Below, one piece after another: positions 18,351 to 26,969 of a stretch of DNA of 64,000 nt (position 1 is the first letter of the stretch; every line of letters starts with the position of its first letter). The position numbers were made by a program, and so were the translations under genes. Below the pieces are notes generated by a model. That model was not told the DNA's origin. It did not search any database and worked only from the letters and a program-made list of their open reading frames with translations. The stretch comes from JAAELZ01 sp965223465. Lineage in GTDB: Bacteria; Pseudomonadota; Gammaproteobacteria; Arenicellales; Poriferihabitantaceae. The stretch spans positions 3,313,493-3,377,492 of the forward strand of contig OZ245025.1 in NCBI GenBank assembly GCA_965223465.1, given 5' to 3'.

Positions 18351-18414
18351 ACCGTAACACACCTAGTAGCGAGCTATTACATCAGGCGCAGAGCGGTTTT
18401 TGAACTAGAACTAG

Positions 18415-19554
18415 TTACAGGTTTTGTTTAAAAAGTTGGTGGTGAGCGTAAATTTCTCCTCGGTCTTTTACTTTTAATTTCTTTTTAACATTACCCCAAT
18501 GAAAATGACCGGTGGTCTTCTTGATCTTATACTTATTTGTAAAGTCAACGACGCGCCCTCCATTTGCCAATAGTTGGACGAGTTGGCGTTCTCTGGGTGT
18601 TAAAGTCTGATGATTCCAAATAGGTTGATCGCTTACCACACTTTGTTGATTGTTCTGATTCTGTACCGTGATTAAACGCAGGCTATGATCGGCACCGATT
18701 TTATCTTCAATGCCTGCAATCAAAGCAATTGTGATTGAGAAGCCACCACCTGACAGAACTATTTCAATAGGTTCTGCTTGAGAGCCACTCGCATACCTTT
18801 TTTTGATTTGCTCGACTTCACGTTTAAACTGCTCTCTGATTCTGTTGTCTCTGATGAGGAAGTACTTCTGAGCATCAATATAGAAACCAATATCATTGTT
18901 TAGTAATTTGCTCCCTTTATTGTTTGATGCAATCAAGGTGCCGTCTGGCTCTATCAAAAAAGTAGCATTAGGCTGCTGATCAACAAAGTACTTTAAGTAA
19001 GTTGAACTGTGTTGAGCAGCTCTATACCTTTGTCCGAGCGACCAAGCGCGTTGCATATCTGCCTGCAGTGCTGTCGTGTAGCGTAAAACATCCTGTTTTA
19101 TTACCTCATTTCCAGATGGAAAATAGAGGTTCATTGCAATCCAGTTTTTGGAGAATGTACCTATGTCAATTACCACAGTATCTCCAATGCCTTGTGGCTC
19201 CAGCCATTCCCAGAAAGGGCTTAATTTCAGCGTTTCAAAACTCACGTATTTTGAGAGCGGGTATGGACTAACTGGGTGGTACAGGTTTTCGAATTCAGTC
19301 CAAGGATCGAATTGAACATAATGTGAAATATAGTTCTCGACTTCTTGTTCTGAAAAACCATAGAGCATAGGACTACTCAGGTCATGGCGCACATCTGACG
19401 GAATAACAAGCTCCGCGGTCAACCGATCTCGGAGAGTAATAATCCCTTTTGGTGCCCCTGTTAACTCCGAAAAGCCGCGCAACACTTCGTACCAAGCCTT
19501 GAGCTCGTCAACGGTGTTATAAATCGTATTTTTGAGTACTTCGATCTCACGCAT
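18415..19554 (-). CDS. LuxR-family transcriptional regulator
   Basis: The 379-residue protein ends in a LuxR/GerE-type HTH (about 315-372): LTPRERQLVQLLANGG, a VVDFTNKYKI recognition region and LKVKDRGEIYAHHQ. The DNA-binding helix is atypical (KKTTGHFHWGNVKKKL). The N-terminal 300 residues look like a GAF/PAS-type sensor, with a PAS-like LIEPDGTLIASNNKG near 200-215; no response-regulator receiver domain is present. It sits upstream of and in the same direction as the RHS gene, so it may control toxin expression. No terminator is obvious between them. Confidence 0.8.
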   Translation of the reverse strand: MREIEVLKNTIYNTVDELKAWYEVLRGFSELTGAPKGIITLRDRLTAELVIPSDVRHDLSSPMLYGFSEQEVENYISHYVQFDPWTEFENLYHPVSPYPLSKYVSFETLKLSPFWEWLEPQGIGDTVVIDIGTFSKNWIAMNLYFPSGNEVIKQDVLRYTTALQADMQRAWSLGQRYRAAQHSSTYLKYFVDQQPNATFLIEPDGTLIASNNKGSKLLNNDIGFYIDAQKYFLIRDNRIREQFKREVEQIKKRYASGSQAEPIEIVLSGGGFSITIALIAGIEDKIGADHSLRLITVQNQNNQQSVVSDQPIWNHQTLTPRERQLVQLLANGGRVVDFTNKYKIKKTTGHFHWGNVKKKLKVKDRGEIYAHHQLFKQNL

Positions 19555-19613
19555 TTCTCTTCTACTATCCTTGAAAATTCACCGATACTATATCCGCAGA
19601 GATAAGCTAAAGA

Positions 19614-20207
19614 TTATCGCCGCACGATCATTGCCCCGAAATCCAAGCTTTGCTGATCTGGATAATACCCTTCAATCTCCCACAGTAGTTGAAAACCATT
19701 CTTTTGATACAGTCGGAGTTCTGGATCGCGGGAAAGACCACCAATTTCTTGATTCAAATAGCACTTAATATCGCCATTCGTTTTCTCATGCCATTTCTGA
19801 AATCCAGGTAACCGAGAGCCAAGGCACAATATACTGCATAAACCACTATTAATAAAAATATCGTAATAATGGGCAATCACAGACGCACCAACGCCATATT
19901 TCGCGCCTTCAGGTAGTGCTGACATGCTCACACCATATGCAATCTGTCCGTTTGGCTTATGAGTGCTAGTAATAGTGCCATCATTTGTTTGTTTCGCCCA
20001 GGACTTTGTTGATATTTGATCAACCAATTGAGCAGACGCATATCCTACCAATTTGTTAGAACCGGTTTCAGCAACAATGCTTCCCATTGGAAAAGTGTGC
20101 AATCGTTGTCGAATTTGCTCAATCGTTGCGGCAGAATCTCCCCAAGCTACTTGCTCAATTGCTTCTACCTGTGAAATGTCATCATTATTCATCGTTCGTA
20201 CTTGCAT
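19614..20207 (-). CDS. GNAT-family N-acetyltransferase
   Basis: The 197-residue protein has a GNAT layout: N-terminal MQVRTMNNDDISQVEAIEQV, a SIVAETGSNKLVGYASAQLV strand pair (about 43-62), a YGVSMSALPEGAKYGVGASV acyl-CoA-binding segment (about 91-110, a divergent R/QxxGxG/A motif) and a C-terminal LYQKNGFQLL. The substrate is unknown. It lies just upstream of the LuxR-type gene (59 bp), same direction, and divergent from the NACHT gene. Whether it modifies the RHS protein or acts independently cannot be told. Confidence 0.75.
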   Translation of the reverse strand: MQVRTMNNDDISQVEAIEQVAWGDSAATIEQIRQRLHTFPMGSIVAETGSNKLVGYASAQLVDQISTKSWAKQTNDGTITSTHKPNGQIAYGVSMSALPEGAKYGVGASVIAHYYDIFINSGLCSILCLGSRLPGFQKWHEKTNGDIKCYLNQEIGGLSRDPELRLYQKNGFQLLWEIEGYYPDQQSLDFGAMIVRR

Positions 20208-20250
20208 TAGTTATCACCATTAATTGTTTAAGGTGACAACACGTTAAGGG

Positions 20251-20297
20251 GTGTACAATTCTTAGTCGGCGTCCTAAAAGTGTACCCAATGTGTACA
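20251..20297. promoter_or_regulatory. three GTGTAC motifs in the GNAT/NACHT divergent region
   Basis: GTGTACA (20251), GTGTACC (20280) and GTGTACA (20291) lie in the short region between divergent genes; the last overlaps the GTG start used for the NACHT gene. TGTACA is palindromic, so these may be half-sites or operators. The regulatory role is inferred. Confidence 0.25.
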
Positions 20298-23200
20298 GAG
20301 CTACCGAAACCACCATTCTTTCTTTTATCCAGTCAATAGATCAAAACATGGCACAGCGACGTGAATCAAGAGATAACCGGAGAATCGGAAAGGTTCAAGC
20401 TCCACCGCCCAAAGACCACCAACAAATGCAAGCATTTGAGGTGTTTATAGCGCTTAAAGAGTCTGGAGATTGGACTGATGGCTCACTATGCGAAGAGCTA
20501 AGTGAAATCACCGATAATCCCCAGCTTGATATAAATACCATAAAATCGTGGGGGAGAACAACAAACGCCAAAATACCAGTAGGGCAAAATAGAGATGCCT
20601 TGTTTGAACTCATTCTTTCAAATTGTGCGGAACACGTTAATTGTCAAGAATGGGTTCAAGCGCTTACAGAGTCATGGGTCCGCAAAAGGCGAGGAACAAA
20701 TAAAACTACAGGCACGATATTAAATAGGGAGAGCGCAGCCTTGGTACAAGGCATATGTCAGAGAGTATTAGACTCTCCATATATCGCCCGATTACCCGCA
20801 CTATTTGAGTCCAATCCTTCACTGCCCATAGCCTCTGCTTACGTTGATCTAAATATCTCACCAGCCTCGCCTATTGGTGCAAGTCCAACTTTATTGGAAC
20901 TCAACCTCTCCCTTACAGAGAAACTTGAAAAACGAATGGAACAGCGCTATGCCATTCGTAGAAGTCCGAAAGACTGTCTAGATATAGAAAGCAAACAGTC
21001 AACTCTAATTCTAGGTCCTCCAGGTGCTGGTAAATCTAGCTTGCTACGTCGCATAGCGCTGGATATAGCCAGTGGGAAATGGAATTCAGCTAACATTCCA
21101 TTTTTTGTTGAAGCCAGAATCTACTGGGCTAACCGAAAATCGGATTCTTTGATAAATCTTTTAAGGTATGCTATCAAAAGAGCGCTTCCAAAAACAGAAG
21201 ATGAGGACTTGGTCAATGAGCTTATCCTAAATAGTGACACTAATCAAAAGCCGATATTATTGGTGGACGGACTGGATGAGATAGCAAGTGACCCAGAAGC
21301 TGTTAGTATTATTTATGACGATCTAAAGCAGCTTTCAAAGTCTGTGTCGTGGATTGCAACATCACGGCCTGCTGGGCTAATGGCATCACCAGGAGAATCA
21401 CAACGGTTTGAACTTGTAGAGCTAGATGAAGATGCAATAGAACAATTGATTGACAAATGGTTGGAAGCAGAAACAACAAATACGAAAGGCTTCAATGCTG
21501 AGGGGCTGAAACTCGAGCTTCTTGGCTCGCCGAATATGCGACAACTAGCAGGTAACCCTTTTCTACTCACTGCCTTGTGTTATCTGAAAAGTTTCGACCC
21601 TGACAACAAACTGCCGGAGTCTCAAATTGCAGTCTATGAGGCTCTATTTGAGCGTATCTCCTTTCAGGCTAGAAAGAGAGACTCACGGGTATTAACCCCT
21701 GAGGCATTAGATAATTTACGTGACTTTTGCTATTACCTCTATGACCAGGAAGACGGTAACCCTATTCAAGTATTCGGTCTATCCCTATGGCAGCAATTTA
21801 AGCTAAGAACCAAAGTCCAAAACTCTGTTGATTTCGAGAAAAATATCCTTCCTTCCAGATTACTAACTGCCTGGGGGGAAGCTGACCCCTACTATCATTT
21901 TTTACATCTCAGCCTACAAGAATACTTAGTTGCATGTGCAATGCTAGATTATCCGGTTGAAGAAGCCCTTAACAAAAGATTTTTGCCTGGATGGCGCTCT
22001 GCATTTCGCTATTACGGTGCTCTACTCTATCTCCGCGGAAGAACGAGAGAGTTTCGCACACTTACCAAGACACTGTATGAAGAAGAAGATTTTAATCGCT
22101 TCTCTCTTCTAATTTTAGTTGATATTTTTTCTTGTGCAGGAATTCGAAATACTTCGAAATGGATTGGCGAAGACCTACTAGTGGAATTAGAGGCGGGTTC
22201 AATGGCTGGGTTCGAGTCAGGTTCTAATGCAATGCTTTATGCTCTTGCCGAGTTGGATCCTGCCCGTCTAGAAAAGATAGCATGTGATGAGATTGATCAG
22301 TTGGATAGAATCTATAATGCTCCGCCTGACAACGAGCACTATATCTATCCAGGTCAAGATCTTATCAATGTTGGTAAAACCCCTTCATCACCTTTTGAAA
22401 AACTTGCACGAGCCAGAACTCCTTCCGCAAAACAGACGTTATCAGATTCATTTTGGGGTGACAATCAGAAACTTTCCTTAATGGCTACTAGTGCTTACGC
22501 TTTGGTCGCAACGCCCTCTGAAAGAGCACAAATTGTCAAAGCCGCTGGAGATGTGGTTATTTTTAACGATCAAGCGACAAGATTTTTTGCGTTCGCTCTA
22601 TGTTGTCGACGTCCCGAGTTTTTACCCTTTCTCCGTCGCGTTATAAATCACTTTTCAGCCTCTGCGGATGGCCCATACCAAGAGGTAATAAACTTAGTCG
22701 CCGACATTGGAGGACAAAAGGGGGCTGCCATTCTTGAAGAACTTATTAACACACAGTCTAATCAAATAGTGGATAACAATACTGAAGCCTTAGAAGTGTG
22801 TTTAGATGCTATTGTACGAATGGGTGGCAGTGAAGCTGAACAGCTATTAGTAAGGGCTGCAGGATTACCACAACTAGCCGGTTGGCAACCGCAGATCAAT
22901 AGCTATCGTATTGGAGTCAACCCATCAGATAACACTGTTTTTCAAAAAATATTATCAGATAACACCGGCATTAATTCTGCGGTCTCTGCGCTTTCACAGG
23001 CAGCTCTGTTTGGAAGAATTCCATCTGATGCAGTTGCACTACAACTTAAAAAGCACTTATCTCAAGATCTTGAACAGAATGTACTAGATATTTGCCTCAT
23101 AGAGATGGAGAGGCTTGATGCAGGGAGGCCGCCCGTTTTCTGTGAATACCTATTAGAATTTGCCATAAAACTATATTCCTCTCACCCATCTCGTGAAATC

Positions 23201-23905
23201 AGTGAAGAGTATCTAATTTCTACATTTTCGTTGATTTTTGAAACACTAGGTAGAGGCCCCTACGAACCCGCTATCGAATTTGTACAATCTATGTTATTTA
23301 GTGAAGACATAGATGATGACTTACTTACAGGGGCAATTGATTTAGCCGGGCGACTATTATCTGGGACATCAGATAGTGTTTATCTAAGTAGACTTAAGGA
23401 ACTACTCTTTGATCCTGATGGTTCTGACCCGCAGGTAGTTGCACTAGCAATAGGACGGATCGATTTAGAGCATTTGTACCGATTACAAAATGCTATTGGG
23501 GCAAGTGATGCAATTGAACAGATTGCCGCAGAGAAAGATATAATGATCTTCGAGAAATTTTGGGTTGACCGATCAGGAACACAAACCAAGTGGAAAAACC
23601 CTCCGAAGAAGGTGCTGTATATCTACGATACTGATCGGTCTGACATGCCTCAAATATTTAGCCATGAAATGAGCAGATACGGTCTCTGTTTTGACGCCAA
23701 TGATATAGATAACGCAATCGCATGCTTAGTCTTTGGCAATCCAGCAGGGGATTATGAGAAAACTCTGGAGCAGTCGGCTAAAAATCTGAAACGTCAGGAC
23801 TCCGCCTTCCCAATCTTTTCCATTTCAGAAGAAATGACCAAACCCGAAGCACAAAATATGGCTAACAGAATTGGTATTGAGCTGTTAACTCAGCTCAATT
23901 CCTAA
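20291..23905 (+). CDS. NACHT-domain STAND NTPase with HEAT-like repeats
   Basis: The protein has 1,204 residues from GTG 20291; ATG 20348 (residue 20) is an alternative and neither has a clear Shine-Dalgarno. The N-terminal 180 residues are a possible effector or adaptor region. The NACHT core has Walker A GPPGAGKS (242-249), Walker B ILLVDGLDEI (322-331), an IATSRP sensor strand, and a winged-helix end with FLHLSLQEYLVA (about 537-548) typical of NACHT proteins. Residues about 600-1,100 are helical HEAT-like repeats, a likely sensor. The last 105 residues form a separate alpha/beta domain (KVLYIYDTDRSDMPQIF). Bacterial NACHT proteins include antiphage factors. No separate effector gene accompanies it, so the effector is either within the protein or missing. 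Confidence 0.85.
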   Translation: MYRATETTILSFIQSIDQNMAQRRESRDNRRIGKVQAPPPKDHQQMQAFEVFIALKESGDWTDGSLCEELSEITDNPQLDINTIKSWGRTTNAKIPVGQNRDALFELILSNCAEHVNCQEWVQALTESWVRKRRGTNKTTGTILNRESAALVQGICQRVLDSPYIARLPALFESNPSLPIASAYVDLNISPASPIGASPTLLELNLSLTEKLEKRMEQRYAIRRSPKDCLDIESKQSTLILGPPGAGKSSLLRRIALDIASGKWNSANIPFFVEARIYWANRKSDSLINLLRYAIKRALPKTEDEDLVNELILNSDTNQKPILLVDGLDEIASDPEAVSIIYDDLKQLSKSVSWIATSRPAGLMASPGESQRFELVELDEDAIEQLIDKWLEAETTNTKGFNAEGLKLELLGSPNMRQLAGNPFLLTALCYLKSFDPDNKLPESQIAVYEALFERISFQARKRDSRVLTPEALDNLRDFCYYLYDQEDGNPIQVFGLSLWQQFKLRTKVQNSVDFEKNILPSRLLTAWGEADPYYHFLHLSLQEYLVACAMLDYPVEEALNKRFLPGWRSAFRYYGALLYLRGRTREFRTLTKTLYEEEDFNRFSLLILVDIFSCAGIRNTSKWIGEDLLVELEAGSMAGFESGSNAMLYALAELDPARLEKIACDEIDQLDRIYNAPPDNEHYIYPGQDLINVGKTPSSPFEKLARARTPSAKQTLSDSFWGDNQKLSLMATSAYALVATPSERAQIVKAAGDVVIFNDQATRFFAFALCCRRPEFLPFLRRVINHFSASADGPYQEVINLVADIGGQKGAAILEELINTQSNQIVDNNTEALEVCLDAIVRMGGSEAEQLLVRAAGLPQLAGWQPQINSYRIGVNPSDNTVFQKILSDNTGINSAVSALSQAALFGRIPSDAVALQLKKHLSQDLEQNVLDICLIEMERLDAGRPPVFCEYLLEFAIKLYSSHPSREISEEYLISTFSLIFETLGRGPYEPAIEFVQSMLFSEDIDDDLLTGAIDLAGRLLSGTSDSVYLSRLKELLFDPDGSDPQVVALAIGRIDLEHLYRLQNAIGASDAIEQIAAEKDIMIFEKFWVDRSGTQTKWKNPPKKVLYIYDTDRSDMPQIFSHEMSRYGLCFDANDIDNAIACLVFGNPAGDYEKTLEQSAKNLKRQDSAFPIFSISEEMTKPEAQNMANRIGIELLTQLNS

Positions 23906-23933
23906 CCCTCGGTCATACACACTCGGTACACTA

Positions 23934-23945
23934 TCAGACGTCTGA
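23934..23945. promoter_or_regulatory. perfect 12-bp palindrome downstream of the NACHT gene
   Basis: TCAGACGTCTGA is a perfect palindrome 19 bp upstream of the large hairpin that precedes the radical SAM gene. It could be an operator for that gene. Nothing else supports it. Confidence 0.3.
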
Positions 23946-23964
23946 CTAAGCGTTCCTAATTCTA

Positions 23965-24005
23965 GATGATCACCTTCACGTTAACTAACCGTGAAGGTGA
24001 TCATC
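23965..24005 (+). promoter_or_regulatory. perfect 16-bp inverted repeat covering the radical SAM gene's ribosome-binding site
   Basis: GATGATCACCTTCACG (23965-23980) and CGTGAAGGTGATCATC (23990-24005) are perfect reverse complements with a 9-base loop, TTAACTAAC. The right arm ends one base before ATG 24006 and contains the only plausible Shine-Dalgarno (GAAGGTG). The hairpin would hide that site when folded, so it may gate translation. It has no U-tract, so it is not a simple terminator. A protein-binding operator is an alternative. Confidence 0.6.
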
Positions 24006-25037
24006 ATGATAAAGACAGTCCAGGGAATTCCCTATGATTATGAAGTCGGCGAACGCTTTTCGCCCGTCTATAACCGCACAATAACACAGAGCACCTGCAT
24101 CATTCCGGGTGGCGGATGTGTTTACTATCGGGCAAAAAAAGGGGATGTGTGCCCATTTTGTGCTTTTCCCCCATTTTCACGTTATGTCATCAAAGGTCCA
24201 GGGTATGAGGATTTTTACGGACAATGGACGCTTGGTGCGGATATCTACCAGGAAATGTATCTCAAGTCCCTCGAAAACACCGGCACATTTGACAAGCTTG
24301 CGATATTTAATGGCGGAAGCTTTTTCCCAAGATCCGAGCTACCTCGTGATTTTCAACATTTTATCTATCAGGATGTCGCATCGCGCCCAGAAATAAGCCA
24401 GCTGATGGTCGAGGCGTACCCTAGCTTTATTAGTGAAAAAATAACCTCTGAAGCAATGGAAATGCTGGGCTCTACAGACTTTATGGTAGGAATAGGTTTT
24501 GAGAGTAAAAACGATTTTGTGCGTAATAAATTGTTGAAAAAACGTATCGGTCGTGAACTTTTCGAAAAAAAGGTACGTTTACTGCAAAATCTGGGTGTTC
24601 AGGTTTTTGTCTATGCATTCTTAAAGGCTCCACAGCTTGATGAAAGGCAAGCACTAGATGAAACGCTAAGTACTATTAAATACCTCAACAACCTTGGAGT
24701 GGATGAAATAGCACTCTCGTGCGCGTTCGTTCCCCCTGGAACTTACCTTGAGGAAATGTACCGCTCTGACGTCTTTCGTCCACCTTGGCTTTGGACGATA
24801 TTGGAAATCATCGAAACAGCACAAAAATATGAATGGCCCGTCTCTGTGGGTGGTTTTGAAGACTCACCACCACCTGTTGCAGGTCCCCATAACTGCCCTA
24901 ATTGCGACCCTGAAGTAAACAAACTATTAGATCATTACCGCTTACACGGTCATCTTACTAAGAAAAGCCAGGTTGCATGCAACTGCCATTCTACCTGGCA
25001 TAGTGAGATGAAGAACTCAGGAAGCAGCCCGTGCTAA
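24006..25037 (+). CDS. radical SAM protein resembling RaSEA/TIGR01210-type enzymes
   Basis: The protein has 343 residues from ATG 24006; an in-frame GTG at 23991 lies inside the hairpin and is less likely. C38, C49 and C52 in GGGC-x10-CPFC form a probable radical SAM cluster motif with unusual spacing. GIGFESKNDFVRNKLLKKR (about 162-180) and the YAFLKAPQLDERQAL segment resemble archaeosine-synthase radical SAM subunits and relatives. The C-terminus has CPNCDP and ACNCHSTW, possibly a second metal site. Such enzymes modify nucleobases or cofactors. Its island location between a NACHT gene and HerA-like ATPases is odd, and no partner enzyme is adjacent. The substrate is unknown. Confidence 0.7.
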   Translation: MIKTVQGIPYDYEVGERFSPVYNRTITQSTCIIPGGGCVYYRAKKGDVCPFCAFPPFSRYVIKGPGYEDFYGQWTLGADIYQEMYLKSLENTGTFDKLAIFNGGSFFPRSELPRDFQHFIYQDVASRPEISQLMVEAYPSFISEKITSEAMEMLGSTDFMVGIGFESKNDFVRNKLLKKRIGRELFEKKVRLLQNLGVQVFVYAFLKAPQLDERQALDETLSTIKYLNNLGVDEIALSCAFVPPGTYLEEMYRSDVFRPPWLWTILEIIETAQKYEWPVSVGGFEDSPPPVAGPHNCPNCDPEVNKLLDHYRLHGHLTKKSQVACNCHSTWHSEMKNSGSSPC

Positions 25038-25114
25038 TAGTAAGTACCGCTAGTGTAATGCGCTTTTAGTTAGGCTTTGGACTGGAACAGCAGAGCTATA
25101 ATTTGGCAAAAGAT

Positions 25115-26305
25115 TCAGGAGCGGCTTGTATAAGAAGTCGCCTCTGGAATCATTGATCCACCGCTAAATCCTAGGCTTGGCATCCCATTAATCATCAATT
25201 TTGCATACATCATATAGTTTGGAAGTACTGCAAGGTCTTCAGCACTAAATTTGCTAAAAAGCTCTTTCTCAAAATATCCAGCATCCTGCGCACCAAGCCG
25301 AAAACATATCAACGACCCAGCATTACCGATAACTGCATCGCGAACATCATTATTCAGCTGGTGCAAATATTGATTCGCAAGAATCAGCCCCACACCATAC
25401 TTTCTCAGCTCGGCCATCATTGATGCGCTTGAAAGCGTTGTAAAGTTTTGAAATTCATCTCCGTAAACAAAGAATGGCCTGCGTTGTTCTTCCGGCACAT
25501 CACTACGCGAGTACGCCGCCAAACCCAGAGAGGTCAAAATCAAGCCACCAAGCAGGTTAGCAGCATCCTCGCCGATTTGGCCTTTGGCAAGGTTTACCAT
25601 TAGAAACTTTCCCTCGTCCATGATTGAGCGAAGGCGTAACCTTTTATCTGACGTACACAGAATTCTGTACAGTGTGGGGTTAGATAAAAAGCCGCTCAAT
25701 TTGTTTTGAATAGGTATGACCGCCTCAGCCTTCAACCGATAAGAGTACTTGGCAAACTCCTTTGTCCAGAAATCCAAAACACGCTGATTCCGTACATTTT
25801 TTAAACACTTGTAACGATAAGTGTTATCGCTGTACAGCCTAGCAATATCACCAAGTGTCGCTTCTGGCTGCTCTAGCAGTGTTAGCAGGGAATTACGCAA
25901 TATATGCTCCATACGCACACCCCAGGAATTACCATCCCACTGCTTTTTAAATATCTCCATAATCCCACTGGCCAGCAGTGGTCTACGCTCCTCACTCACA
26001 TATGCCAGCGGGTTATACCCCCATTCTAAGTTTGGATCAGGTACATTAAAGTAAATAAGTCGATCTTTAAGGTCTGCAGGAACATTTTGTGCTACCACAT
26101 CAACCATATCACCATGAGGGTCAAGCACCGCACAGCCTCTTCCTGCAGCGATATCCTGCTTGATCAGGTTTTGCATGAGCGTTGTTTTGCCGGTTCCAGT
26201 TTTACCGATAATATACATATGGCTAAGCCGGTCGGTTTGTTTAATACCAAACAGCCGTCTGTCATTTCTGTAATTGAGTTGTCCAATAATAGAAATATCA
26301 TCCAT
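25115..26305 (-). CDS. HerA/TraD-like ATPase
   Basis: The 396-residue protein carries Walker A IGKTGTGKTT (33-42), a DPHGDMVD motif (about 61-68) and Walker B FFVYGDEFQNF (about 278-288), followed by LILANQYLHQL. It is the motor core of the HerA-FtsK superfamily in its type IV coupling-protein branch, without N-terminal transmembrane segments. It is divergent from the membrane protein and the larger ATPase to its right. The two ATPases align in their motor domains (LDPHGD, GDEFQNF versus IDEFHNF), so they are distant paralogues. It may pump DNA in transfer or act with a nuclease; no relaxase or mating-pair genes are nearby. Confidence 0.8.
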   Translation of the reverse strand: MDDISIIGQLNYRNDRRLFGIKQTDRLSHMYIIGKTGTGKTTLMQNLIKQDIAAGRGCAVLDPHGDMVDVVAQNVPADLKDRLIYFNVPDPNLEWGYNPLAYVSEERRPLLASGIMEIFKKQWDGNSWGVRMEHILRNSLLTLLEQPEATLGDIARLYSDNTYRYKCLKNVRNQRVLDFWTKEFAKYSYRLKAEAVIPIQNKLSGFLSNPTLYRILCTSDKRLRLRSIMDEGKFLMVNLAKGQIGEDAANLLGGLILTSLGLAAYSRSDVPEEQRRPFFVYGDEFQNFTTLSSASMMAELRKYGVGLILANQYLHQLNNDVRDAVIGNAGSLICFRLGAQDAGYFEKELFSKFSAEDLAVLPNYMMYAKLMINGMPSLGFSGGSMIPEATSYTSRS

Positions 26306-26374
26306 TTATTCAGAGTATGACCAATACTTAGTTAACGAAAGGATGGGCGATGTCTATACGTTGGCATAGCGAAA

Positions 26375-26393
26375 TACCATGATTTTCATGGTA
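26375..26393. promoter_or_regulatory. palindromic operator candidate between divergent ATPase genes
   Basis: TACCATGA-TTT-TCATGGTA is a perfect inverted repeat with 8-bp arms in the 129-bp divergent promoter region. TAAAAT overlaps its right edge and could be the -10 box of the rightward operon. A repressor bound here could control both directions. Confidence 0.45.
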
Positions 26394-26434
26394 AAATATG
26401 CGTCATCAGTAAACGGATAAAGGGATATAAGAAA

Positions 26435-26941
26435 ATGGCAAAACCATTGGTAATATTTTCTAACTGGAATACGATGATTGAAGGACTGGAGCTCTCACCA
26501 AAACAGTTCTACGCTGAACTCCAAAAAGTTATTGAATCTAAAAATGTACCCAATGCCAAACATACATCTGTAACCTGGAGTGAAGGTGGTGTACTGAGTG
26601 CAAAGCGTGAGTATTTAAGAGTTAGGCGCAAGGAAAATGCCTTTGATATTTGCTGCGCCCCATTCGGTAATGGCACGTTCTTTTCATGGTGGCTTGGTGC
26701 AGTTCCTTCAGGGTTTCTGGCATTCCTCTACGCGCTACCACTTCTAAGCTGGCTCGCTTACTTTTTCGAACGTTTTTTCAAGCCAGATACGTATTACAAG
26801 ATCGATACAATGATGATGTTTCAGTCACTGGTTCATGCAGCCGTCCTGGAAGTGGTGGACGAGCACACGAAAGCAAAAGGACTACGCGCATTGTCAGAAC
26901 CACAACGTAAACCGGCAATGAAAGATTTATTCGCGAAGTAG
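26435..26941 (+). CDS. hypothetical membrane protein in the HerA-like module
   Basis: The 168-residue protein has one strong hydrophobic hairpin (residues about 82-110, WWLGAVPSGFLAFLYALPLL), giving one or two membrane segments, with soluble domains on both sides. AAGGGATATAAGAAA precedes the ATG with a good GGGA Shine-Dalgarno. It is followed 28 bp later by the large HerA-like ATPase and is probably cotranscribed. No family is recognised. It could tether the motor complex to the inner membrane, replacing the missing transmembrane part of a coupling protein; that is inference. Confidence 0.7.
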   Translation: MAKPLVIFSNWNTMIEGLELSPKQFYAELQKVIESKNVPNAKHTSVTWSEGGVLSAKREYLRVRRKENAFDICCAPFGNGTFFSWWLGAVPSGFLAFLYALPLLSWLAYFFERFFKPDTYYKIDTMMMFQSLVHAAVLEVVDEHTKAKGLRALSEPQRKPAMKDLFAK

Positions 26942-26969
26942 TGGTTCGGTAGCAACAAAATTGAGCTAG

